A DNA stretch of 64,000 nucleotides. Source: CAVQDV01 sp963711375. Lineage in GTDB: Bacteria; Pseudomonadota; Gammaproteobacteria; Coxiellales; Coxiellaceae. Under the pieces are notes generated by a model that saw only the letters and a program-made list of their open reading frames with translations, was not told where the DNA came from and ran no database searches. Positions 1 through 9,600 of this stretch are shown in pieces. Numbering within the stretch: the first letter of the stretch is position 1; every line of letters starts with the position of its first letter. Where the stretch lies: assembly GCA_963711375.1 (NCBI GenBank), contig CAVQDV010000004.1, forward strand, positions 16,473 to 80,472, read 5' to 3'. A program made the position numbers and the translations under genes.

Positions 1-156
1 CGCAATAAAGCAAGCCAAGCGGTATTTGCTGCTTATTTGAATACGAGCCCATCAACAATTCAGAAATGGGAACAAGGGCAAAAAAAGCCAGGCGGACTGG
101 CACTCAAGCTCCTGAATTTAGTTGATCGGAATGGACTTGAACTTTTGGCAGCCTAA
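1..156 (+). CDS. HTH (XRE/HigA-like) antitoxin, C-terminal part
   Basis: The reading frame is open from base 1 and stops at 154-156, so only the last 51 residues are seen. They hold the recognition part of a Cro/C1-type helix-turn-helix (FAAYLNTSPSTIQKWEQGQ) followed by KKPGGLALKLLNLV, the usual ending of HigA/NadS-type antitoxins that pair with RelE-like toxins. In that family the protein binds its own promoter and neutralises a toxin usually encoded just upstream, here outside the window. The family call is firm; the exact toxin partner cannot be seen. Confidence 0.8.
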   Translation, partial: RNKASQAVFAAYLNTSPSTIQKWEQGQKKPGGLALKLLNLVDRNGLELLAA

Positions 157-254
157 TATGGGCTCGTCTCTGTAAAAATGACTCAGCAGCCCTAGGCACC
201 TACTTTGTCACATTTTTGTCATATTTTTATTGTAAACTTGGCCAAATAACATGA

Positions 255-287
255 AGCCGCTTCCGGAAGTTCATGGCGGCTGTTTTT
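255..287 (+). terminator. Possible terminator after the antitoxin gene
   Basis: Arms AGCCGC (255-260) and GCGGCT (276-281) are perfect complements. The 15-nt loop contains the palindrome TTCCGGAA, and GTTTTTG follows. The long loop and short T-run make this a moderate candidate. The rest of the 157-449 gap is AT-rich leader sequence in which I see no gene. Confidence 0.35.
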
Positions 288-449
288 GCCGTATTCAAAA
301 AAACGATAAGCGTATTTTTTATAAGAGTTAAACAGTCTAATTCAGAATCAAATGACTTCTCGAGCAATTCTAGGCTTGCTTTTGTTAGAGTCACGAAATT
401 TAAAAGCCTGTGCTGTTAACAGAAGAAATTATTGATATAGGAGTGAGCA

Positions 450-3400
450 ATGACAAGGGAAACTGCGGAAGAAACCATCAAAAAAGTTATTGAGGACATG
501 CAAAAAAAAGAAGTCTTCAAAAAAGCAGTAGAGTTTAAACAAAAAATTCGTAGTATGACGGATGAGGCACTCAAAAATGGACTAGATGATTCGACGGCAC
601 AGTTTTTTCTACAACAAGTTACCTCTCTTGAAGAAAATCTACCCAAGGAGCAGAAGATAGCATTGTTAGCGATGAGTGGTGCTCGCTCTATTTTAGGTCG
701 AGAAGTTAATATAAATAACAGTCGAGATCTAAGTCTAAGCCAAGATTATATGAATTTTTTGGTAACAGATGATTTGAGTAAAGGTAGCAACCTGTATGAT
801 GCCATTGAAATATATAGGAACATAGTTCTACCAATCAAACGGAGGAATGAAGCATGGTCTTCTACCCTACGAACCTTGGATCTTACTTCGATTAGTGTTG
901 AGGGGCTTGGCGCAGTTGCGTTTATCAATCCCTATATTCTAGGATTAGCAGTTACATGGGGAGTCGGACGAACCGTGACAGGCACTTGGTTAGAAACGCA
1001 GCTTAAGCATGAGATTCCAAGCAAATATTATATCCAAATATCAGATTTTATAGACCAAGAACCCAATCCGCTCTTTCGTATTGGTTATGTTGATAAATTA
1101 GATGCCATGGGGATAAAGCTTAAGCCCGAACATGCGGCGAAAAGGAGATCTGTATATCAAAATGCTCTAAAGACTGCCGCAGATAAAAATAGTAATAATA
1201 ATCGTGATCCCCTTCCGCAAGAAATAATTGATGTTATAAAGGGTAGGGTTAAAAAAAATAAGTTCAATCCTGGGGCAGATCGTAAAAAAACAGAGGGTGT
1301 TCATAATCAAAAAAAATCAGATAATATTCATTCGAAAAGCAAGAACTCTCAACCATCAAAAAAACCAGAAGGACATTTTGAGGCTGGGAAACAGCAAGCA
1401 GAAGAGGGAAAACCACTGAAGCCTGAAAAAGAAACAGAGCCATTCACCCAAGGCAAGGAGGAGTGGCTTGTTAATTTCGCACAAAAGGAGTTTGAGACTC
1501 TGGAGCAGAAAGTAGATGAACTGCATAATTTTTTAAAAGACGAAAAAAAAGAAAGAACCGACAAAGAGAACAAGCTTAACGACCAAAATAATCTAGTATA
1601 TAAGGTAGAAGTTGCTCTTCGTGGTGCAGAACTAGCCTCTAATTTTGCGCAATTCTTATTAGGCGATACTAATCCAGAAGCTGCCAAAAAGCTTGGACAG
1701 ATCTCAGGGCTCCTCATTTCTTTAGGTTCGGCAGTTGCAACAATCATTTCAGGAGGTACTGCTCTGGGTGTAATCGCCGTTTTTAACGCATTATTTTCTG
1801 CCGGAAAAGTCAACGATTCAGCTTCAGAATATATACTCTCCAAACTTTTGCCTATCGTTAATCGTATTGAAGAAAAAACAACCATGTTGATTACAATGGC
1901 AGATTTTAGTAACTTTAAGATGGATGTTCACCATAAGGATACTCTCCGAAATCTGGCGAGAATGAGCGGATATTTAGTAAAAATTGATCGCACAACGAAC
2001 CAGCATTCAATAGATATGACAAATTTTAGAAATGAAGTACGACAGGATGCTTCAGAACAGGAATTCTTGAAGTATAGTGAAACTGAGATTATTGTTGAAA
2101 ACTCAAAATCTTTTAAAACAGAATCAACAAAATTTGTGGATAATTTTAATAATATTTTACATTTAATCTATAATGTTCCAAAACTATCAGTGCTAACCTC
2201 AATAAATACCAAATTTTATACGGATGAAAAACTTAATCTTAGTGAAATAAAGGGTCGTGTTTCACAAAATCTTCAAAATAGTATTGGCTTGTTATTTTCG
2301 TTGGCAAAAAAGATTCATGATGACCAAAAACTTGATTCAAATTTAGAGTTGAGGGACGTCATTAATTTGCCAGCCTATTATGATGGCGTGCGTTTGCTAA
2401 TTGATTATCTTTTGGCGGTGGATTGGGACATAATTAAAAATGCCTATCTCCAAAATGTCGACCCCACTAATGATATTATAAAAAAATTAGATAAGGTGAT
2501 TTCGGTGGGTGAGAGCATGGCCAGCAATATTGATAATTTAGTTCAATCCCCTGCCGTTTTTAAGGATTTATTCGATAAATACCAAGAATATCATCAAGAT
2601 GTGATGAATATTATGATCGAAGACTTTGAGAAACATGAAAAAGAACAATATCAAGTTAGTACGCTTAATCTAGTGGGTGAACTTCTAGGATATTCTGAAA
2701 ACATAAACAAAATTACCGCTCCAAAAGTGTACAAAAAAAAACAACTTACACATTGCTCCCCTTCTATTAGGATGAGTGAATCTTGTTTTCAGTATCTATT
2801 CGTTGCTGTAGAGCATGATGATAAAATAAATGACTTTATCAGCGAAAAAAAACAGAAAATAAAAGAAAAATTTTCTGCTTTAATAGATAGGGCCAAGGCG
2901 ATGGACGGCACTATTCTTGACGACGGTTCATCATTTACTTTTTCCCGAATGTTTGAAAACCAGAAGCTTCCTTCCCTACTTTTTTCACATATAATGTATC
3001 CTGATGCAAAAAATGGACCAAAACACAGGATTTCATTACCACTTCCATTGCCTATCACTATGGTATATCCATGGAACACATGGGGAGAGAGGGCAGGGAC
3101 TTGGACAAACCAAGGTTTATTTAAACACTATGGTGTTTTTGTAGCTGCTGAATCCATGCGTATTGGAATAATTCGCCATGAATACAGTACGCATGGGCCC
3201 TTGCTTTGGAATGTATATTTTAATACTACGATTAATTCCAGAGAGGAGAAAATTTTATTTTCCTCGATGAAATTTCCTGATTATCATGACATTACTTTTG
3301 ACCATGAATTGCGTAGAGATCCTACGAATACCAATCGTTTTAATATTTCGGAAGATTACCCCTCCATTTTGTCAATTTGGCCTGTAGAAAAGCATGATGA

Positions 3401-5534
3401 CTCTTTAGTCGAAACGCTTACTCAGGAGTTTAAAACAGAAAGTGCTGATCGAGTAAAGGGATTGATTGAACAGAAAAAAAGTGAAGTTGTTAATTCTTTT
3501 TATCAAAAAATTCAAGGGAAAAATCCGGAAATAAATCTCTCTTTGTTAGAAGCTATCCAGAAAATGGATTTTTATTCTTTGATGATTAAAGCCTATTCAT
3601 CATTAATTATGATCCGAAATGATGGAAGTAAGCTTTTTTTTAATCAAGAAAAATATTTATGGGATGAAAAAAAATTACGTGACGTAATGTCTAGCGATAA
3701 ACAACCGACACCAAAAGAGTTGGTGAGTCATTTGCGCGATGATTTAAAGAAGATACAAAAATATAGTGACTGTTTTTCTGAAATTACTGGACTTCACAAA
3801 GAGGGGGCCTCTCAAAAAGAGTTTGGAAAACATTCTGATCAAAATGGATGTCCTGAATTCGGGAAACCCATTATCGGCAATTTCTTGTTAGAGGCTACAT
3901 TATTAAAGCTAAAAAGTATTAGGACTGTTTACCTTACCCCGGAACCTGTTTTTGATTTTCCTTACGAAGAATATGTTTTGCCAAAACGAGAGCCTGACAT
4001 TAATAATTTTGATTCCACTTTTGAGTGCGAGTTTACTGAGGACAAAAGGTTCTCTGAAATAAAAAATAAAAGTAAAATTGACGATGCTCAAAAGGAAAAT
4101 ATTCAAAAAGAAGAACCAAACGAACCACTCCCTCCTCACACTAAGTGCACATGCGTAAATAATGGTTCTGGTACTTGCGGTGTTGAAGAGGATGAATTTG
4201 ATGATTCTATTTGTAGAACGATCAAAGAACCCGTTAAGAATAATCCAAATGAAAAATCTAAGCCACTCAAGCAATCGTCTTCAGCAAGCCGGCCTATTTC
4301 TTTTTTGACCGCTCCCTTGGCATGGTTCGAAGCAGCCAAAGATTTTGTCCAATACACTTTCAATCATCAGGCTTCTCAGAGAGTGAATTCAGGAATGAAT
4401 GAAACTCAGCATAGGGTTCCATTGGCAGAACAAGAAATTAATGAGGCAACAATAATTACTGAAGTTGCATACGATATACTTGCATCCATTAGGACTGAAA
4501 ATGAAGATGAATTTGATCACTCTATTCCTGACACTAACACAGCCAAAAAACTCATTCGAATTGATGTATCAAATGAAAATCTAGAGACAGCACCAAAAGT
4601 AGTACTTGTGAGCGCTGCATCTTCGTTTCAGCCTGAAAAAATTATCACCTCTTTAACAACAGCTCCCTGGTTTTTTTCAGGGTCAGATGAGTTTGCTCAG
4701 AAAAATAAGCGGCCATACAATGCTACCAGTTGTGCTTTTGAACCGGAGTTTGACAGTGAAAAGGGTGGATTTATTTTTACCTGTTATGCCTACAATGATA
4801 CAAAGCCCGTGGGTTATGTAAAATTTTTTAATGCACCAGAATTTTGTGCTTCAGAAGATAAATCTCAATATAATATTGTTGAAATGGATGGTATTTTTAC
4901 ACAGGCTAGAATCAATCCAGAAAAAGCACCTCTTTGTTCTGCATTGCCGCTGACGTTTTATGACAGAGCTTGTGATGCCAGTAAATTTGGAGCCTTGCAA
5001 GGTGGTTTACGAGGCATGACTGAAGTTGTCGAAACCAATCTCCTTAAGTTTGGCCACAGCCCTAAAAAGGCATGGATGGTGTCTAATGGGATTTACTATA
5101 GTAGTGCGTTTACTATTAATTTCGTGAGTTACCAAATTCAACAAGATTATCTCACTTCTGGGGTGCTAGCATTAAAAGATATCGCCACATTAGCGGCCTT
5201 TTCATTTGCATTCAATACGGTTTCAAAAGGACTGCAATGGGGCGCTCGTCATCTTTCTGAAAGTGGGTGGAATATAACAAGTGGTTTTGTTTCATCTGTA
5301 GCGAATGTCGCCTCTTTGTTACCGTTTGCATATCAAACTTATCAGGACCCAAAAATTGCACCCATAAGCATGACTTCAGGTCTTGCAGCAAATGTGGCGA
5401 CGGTAAAGAGCGCGGGATTAATGGGAAAAATGTTTTCGTTTTTTAGTGCTCGCTCGGACAATGATCAATCCGCACCTGTTGGTCCCGGTGTCACCCAAGC
5501 TGCTACCAGCAATTCCATTGGGAGTCCAATGTAG
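450..5534 (+). CDS. Very large orphan protein (1694 aa), effector candidate
   Basis: I do not recognise this protein. GGAGTG lies a few bases before the ATG and supports the start. In order it shows a helical N-terminal region with a short hydrophobic stretch near residues 150-175; a Lys/Glu/Gln-rich low-complexity linker near 260-345; a probable coiled coil near 345-390; a hydrophobic, Gly/Ala-rich segment near 395-455 that could insert in a membrane; a long mixed helical region; a Cys cluster near 1230-1255 (CTC, then C, then C); and a second hydrophobic stretch near 1560-1630. There is no signal peptide and no catalytic motif I can name. Size, lack of known domains and two internal hydrophobic segments resemble large Dot/Icm-type effectors of Legionellales, but that is inference from context. 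Confidence 0.75.
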   Translation: MTRETAEETIKKVIEDMQKKEVFKKAVEFKQKIRSMTDEALKNGLDDSTAQFFLQQVTSLEENLPKEQKIALLAMSGARSILGREVNINNSRDLSLSQDYMNFLVTDDLSKGSNLYDAIEIYRNIVLPIKRRNEAWSSTLRTLDLTSISVEGLGAVAFINPYILGLAVTWGVGRTVTGTWLETQLKHEIPSKYYIQISDFIDQEPNPLFRIGYVDKLDAMGIKLKPEHAAKRRSVYQNALKTAADKNSNNNRDPLPQEIIDVIKGRVKKNKFNPGADRKKTEGVHNQKKSDNIHSKSKNSQPSKKPEGHFEAGKQQAEEGKPLKPEKETEPFTQGKEEWLVNFAQKEFETLEQKVDELHNFLKDEKKERTDKENKLNDQNNLVYKVEVALRGAELASNFAQFLLGDTNPEAAKKLGQISGLLISLGSAVATIISGGTALGVIAVFNALFSAGKVNDSASEYILSKLLPIVNRIEEKTTMLITMADFSNFKMDVHHKDTLRNLARMSGYLVKIDRTTNQHSIDMTNFRNEVRQDASEQEFLKYSETEIIVENSKSFKTESTKFVDNFNNILHLIYNVPKLSVLTSINTKFYTDEKLNLSEIKGRVSQNLQNSIGLLFSLAKKIHDDQKLDSNLELRDVINLPAYYDGVRLLIDYLLAVDWDIIKNAYLQNVDPTNDIIKKLDKVISVGESMASNIDNLVQSPAVFKDLFDKYQEYHQDVMNIMIEDFEKHEKEQYQVSTLNLVGELLGYSENINKITAPKVYKKKQLTHCSPSIRMSESCFQYLFVAVEHDDKINDFISEKKQKIKEKFSALIDRAKAMDGTILDDGSSFTFSRMFENQKLPSLLFSHIMYPDAKNGPKHRISLPLPLPITMVYPWNTWGERAGTWTNQGLFKHYGVFVAAESMRIGIIRHEYSTHGPLLWNVYFNTTINSREEKILFSSMKFPDYHDITFDHELRRDPTNTNRFNISEDYPSILSIWPVEKHDDSLVETLTQEFKTESADRVKGLIEQKKSEVVNSFYQKIQGKNPEINLSLLEAIQKMDFYSLMIKAYSSLIMIRNDGSKLFFNQEKYLWDEKKLRDVMSSDKQPTPKELVSHLRDDLKKIQKYSDCFSEITGLHKEGASQKEFGKHSDQNGCPEFGKPIIGNFLLEATLLKLKSIRTVYLTPEPVFDFPYEEYVLPKREPDINNFDSTFECEFTEDKRFSEIKNKSKIDDAQKENIQKEEPNEPLPPHTKCTCVNNGSGTCGVEEDEFDDSICRTIKEPVKNNPNEKSKPLKQSSSASRPISFLTAPLAWFEAAKDFVQYTFNHQASQRVNSGMNETQHRVPLAEQEINEATIITEVAYDILASIRTENEDEFDHSIPDTNTAKKLIRIDVSNENLETAPKVVLVSAASSFQPEKIITSLTTAPWFFSGSDEFAQKNKRPYNATSCAFEPEFDSEKGGFIFTCYAYNDTKPVGYVKFFNAPEFCASEDKSQYNIVEMDGIFTQARINPEKAPLCSALPLTFYDRACDASKFGALQGGLRGMTEVVETNLLKFGHSPKKAWMVSNGIYYSSAFTINFVSYQIQQDYLTSGVLALKDIATLAAFSFAFNTVSKGLQWGARHLSESGWNITSGFVSSVANVASLLPFAYQTYQDPKIAPISMTSGLAANVATVKSAGLMGKMFSFFSARSDNDQSAPVGPGVTQAATSNSIGSPM

Positions 5535-5719
5535 AGGCACTACACAAATGTTCCCTAGGGCTCAGGGTCATCTTGAGAAGTGCCGCATTTTGTGAGAATT
5601 TTGATTATTGTACGGATTAAGGAGCAAAAAGCGGCCCCTATAATTTGCCGAATGATCCATTTTGTCGTAAAATCGCTGATATTATTGGTTTGTATATATT
5701 GGAAGTTTAGAGGGATAAA

Positions 5720-6562
5720 ATGCCACTCACTTTGAAAGAGCAACTCGACTACGTCTCTAAGAAGCACCACAATGCCATTGTTATAGAGACTGATCCCCTT
5801 GAGCAGCTATTAAATATTTCCTATTTTTCTTATCAAAAAATAACGGCTTCGGGCGATTACTCCGTTATTTGTAATAATCCTGAGTTCGCTGATTTTTACT
5901 TGGAAAAAAAGTTTTACGCCCTTGATCCTTACCTAGTGGCTCCAAGTCGTTACAGTGAGGGTAAACATATTCATTTCATCAGCCCCAAGCTTCCAGATCT
6001 TGATGAAGGCTTGGCAAAGATTTTTAAAGGCGTTCATAGAAAATTTTACTTTTCTGAATCTATTCTTATCATCCATAAAAGCTACGATTTTTACGAGATA
6101 TATTGTTTTTCTTTTCGCAATAGCAATAAGCCATTAATGCCATTCTATTTAAATCAAATTGGATTACTCGAACGTTTTATTACTAATTTTAAAAAACACC
6201 ATCGCACATTATTGGAGAATATAAACGACGCGACGGTAAATATCGCCGAAATTCGGGGTGAAGATTTCAATCTTCTGCAGCCAAACTACCACGTAATGGA
6301 TCATGATATCGTTGATTCTTTTTTAGAAGCCTATTCACCAGAAGAACTTAGGCTGAAAGGTCGATTAAAAAACTTAACCCATAGAGAAGAAGAATGCTTA
6401 TATTGGATGATCGAAGGGAAAACGGCCGCTGAAACTGGCAAAATATTGGGAATTTCAAAACGTACTGTTGAAGTTTATCGAGACAAATGCCGTGACAAAC
6501 TTGGCTCACACTACAGCTTTACCAATTTATGCTATTTAATAGGTAAATTCGACTTATTTTGA
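5720..6562 (+). CDS. LuxR-family transcriptional regulator, autoinducer-binding-like N-terminus
   Basis: This 280-residue protein has the two-part build of quorum-sensing LuxR regulators. Residues about 30-170 resemble the autoinducer-binding fold, including a FY..DPY motif at the place of the conserved Asp-Pro. Residues about 215-270 are a LuxR-type HTH (LTHREEECLYWMIEGKTAAE, then ISKRTVEVYRDK). GAGGG precedes the ATG. No luxI-type synthase is visible in the window, so it would be a LuxR solo that responds to an outside or unknown ligand. It sits between two giant orphan genes on the same strand and could regulate either, but nothing in the sequence proves this. Confidence 0.85.
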   Translation: MPLTLKEQLDYVSKKHHNAIVIETDPLEQLLNISYFSYQKITASGDYSVICNNPEFADFYLEKKFYALDPYLVAPSRYSEGKHIHFISPKLPDLDEGLAKIFKGVHRKFYFSESILIIHKSYDFYEIYCFSFRNSNKPLMPFYLNQIGLLERFITNFKKHHRTLLENINDATVNIAEIRGEDFNLLQPNYHVMDHDIVDSFLEAYSPEELRLKGRLKNLTHREEECLYWMIEGKTAAETGKILGISKRTVEVYRDKCRDKLGSHYSFTNLCYLIGKFDLF

Positions 6563-6677
6563 TAGGGATTGAAAGTGTTTCTGGGATTATTCTACGTACA
6601 TATACTTATTGACTTCATGAGCCTATTTGGGCTTACTGGGCGCATATGAAATAAACGCCCCTTATGGAGTCATTTGT

Positions 6678-9600
6678 ATGCGACGAAAAATAAAAATTGA
6701 AAACTTGTTGGATGACATACGCCACCGAACCATAAAATTTATAGACCAGTCAAGAACAAGAGATCAATCAGAGGGCGTGGCACATGAAATGCACATTTCA
6801 CTCGATGCAAAAGATCCTGATGGCATACATGAAAAATTTGATTTAAACGAGGGTGTAAATGAATTTTTAGAAAACAATACTCACAAAATTCTATTATTGA
6901 CGGGCAATTCGGGTTGTGGAAAAACTTCCTTTGCGCAAAATTTGGTTCGAGAGAAGTGCGAACGCTATATGAAAGGAAACCCCATTTATTTATGGGTCCC
7001 ATTATTAACCCTAAAAAATCCACAGAATGAATTATTCCAAATGCATTTAACAAAAAATCTCTTTCTGTCCGATTATGAAATTTTGGATCTACAAAAAAGC
7101 GCTGCAACGTTTATTTTGGTTCTTGATGGCTATGATGAACTCAATATAGCTAGTAATTTATATACCGGAAATAACTTAGGACCGCTTTGCAAGAAGGTTA
7201 TTTTTACCTGCCGAGATGAGTATCTGAAAGGAGGCCATAAGCAACAATGCTTTATGTCTTCTGATACAGAGGAAGCATTATTAGAATTTCGATTATTGCC
7301 CTTTGACAACGAGAAAAAAAATCAGTATTTGATGAACTATTGTCACTCGAAAAAGTCGAAATGGAGTCTGCAGGAATACGAAGAGGCTCTAAATAAATTC
7401 CCTGAACTCGATGAAATGACTACTAATCCCTTTATTTTTAGTATGGTTGTTCAAAGCTTACCTGAGATTGTGGCGAAATATGCCGATGGACATCCTGAAA
7501 GAAAACGTATCAGTCTAACTCGTCATGAGATTTACGATACCTTTATGAGGCAATGGTTTGAGCGACGCGAATCTAAATTGAGCAAAGAGTGTGATAAATA
7601 TCGAGAAATTCTAATAAAAAGCTCTTATGTCAAAAAACTGATTGCGCGCCATGGGCTTAATTTGAAGGCTTTGAAATCCTCGGCTTGTGTTATTGATGGT
7701 GATAGGGGTTTACGTTTTGCTGATTTATTTGCCTATCATACTGAAAAACTGGCTCGTGCCATGTTCAAGCGGCATACCTATGAAATCCATTATGATCCTG
7801 AAAATAAGCTTGAAAAAGGCCGATACGTATCGAATAGCCTTATTGAATCTTCCAATAATGAGAAGCCAATTATGGGATGGGAGGCTCGTTTTTTTAATGG
7901 AGCAGAAGACCCAGCCCTAAATATTTTATTAAGTGCCTGCCCTTTAATTCCACTCGGCCCAAATCACTACAGCTTTAGACACAAATCTTTATTAGAATTT
8001 TTCGCCGCTAAATATTTATTTAATGGTGCACTTTTGCATTCTTGGGTTTTGGCAGGACGAAATTTAAATATTTCTGGCCTTCTCGAGGAAGTTGATACGG
8101 TGAGAATGCTGGCAGAACGTGTTCGAAATCAAGCTGAATTTGAAAAAGCTTTAAGGGCAGTAATTGAGCTTTCTAAGTCTGAACCCAGCGTTTGGCGAGC
8201 AGCAGCCAATGCCATTATGATTTTAAATGAGGCTGGGCTTAGCTTCAGCGGTGAGAATTTTCGACGCATTCGCATTGGTGGGGTTGATGAAAATAAAAGA
8301 GCTTGGGGAGCCAATTTATGGGGGGCTATTTTAGATTCTGTGGATTTGCGTGAGGCCGATCTGCGCTATGTTAATTTGACGAATGCCTGGCTTAATAACG
8401 CAAATTTGGATGGGGCTTGTATGGATGGAGTTGAACTTGGAGTTCGACCTTATCTTGAGTGTAAAATTTCAAACGGGGCAAATCTATCTCATTGCTCTCC
8501 TGATGGGAAATGGCTGTTGGCGAAGGAGTCCGATGGCCTACAAATTTATGAATTTCAATCGAATGAAATTAAAATACGCAAAAAAATAAAATTGCCAGAA
8601 AAATTTATTGGAGAAATTTCCTTCAGTCCAAATCATCAATGGATTGCCATTAGTCATCGAAAGGGCGCCTGCTTAAGTATGATTAAATTAACGTCGGGGA
8701 TTCGAATTGATTCGCTTGAATATGAGGATTTTGAATTATGCGGTAAGAGGCGAGCATTTAGAGATTCTGTTCCTTTTACTGACAGTATTAATTTCGCTCA
8801 CAATCCAGAATCTCCTCTATCCCAATGGGATTACAGCAGGATGCTTGTTTCTAAAAAACACCGCGACGAGCTTTCACGTGATCCAAAATTACCTTCATGG
8901 ACACAAACTCTAGTGAAGCGGGTCAGCGCCTTAAGTTTTTCCCCCGATTCAAAATATCTTACCGCCAGCTGGGAGGAAAGCGTTTACGTTTGGAGTATCC
9001 CACCTAATGGTATAAAAATTCCTCTCCCTTATATACCGACTGCCATAGGAAAAGTGACTTGTTTGGCTTTTACCGCAGATGCCGAGCATCTTATTGTGGG
9101 GGATAATGAAGGATTTATTTATGTTTGGAAAATTTCTGCGTTCGACAAAGCATTAGAAGACGTCTCCTTAGAAGCTAAACAGAATTGGGAAATTGAAGAA
9201 AAAATAATTCACCCGGTAGAAAATATCGGTGTGGCTGCGACAAAATTTTTAGTGGCTTTAAAAGATAAAATCCATATCTGCGAAATGAATGGAAATCGAT
9301 TAAACTTACTTCGTACTTTAAATAAAGTAATTCTGCTTAAGCAGATGAAATTGAGTCCTGATTGGAAATGGTTAGCTTCTTTTTCTCCTAATTCCTCAAC
9401 TATTGTTCTTTACAACCTAGAGTATGGGCTTTTGGAATGTATGTTAGAAGGGCATACAGGGAATATCATCAATATTATTTTTGACTCAACTAAAAATCTA
9501 CTTATTTCATTTGGATGGGATAAGACGGTTCGACATTGGGATTTAAGCCCCGATCGCCTGAAAAACTTAAGCGCGAAAAAAATGCGTGAAATGTCCTCTA

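Noticed and set aside
5720..6562. Complete quorum-sensing system
   Set aside because: No synthase gene is found next to the LuxR-type regulator or elsewhere in the window.
6627..6677. Upstream TTG start adding 17 residues to the NACHT protein
   Set aside because: No ribosome-binding site before the TTG, while GGAG is well placed before the ATG at 6678.
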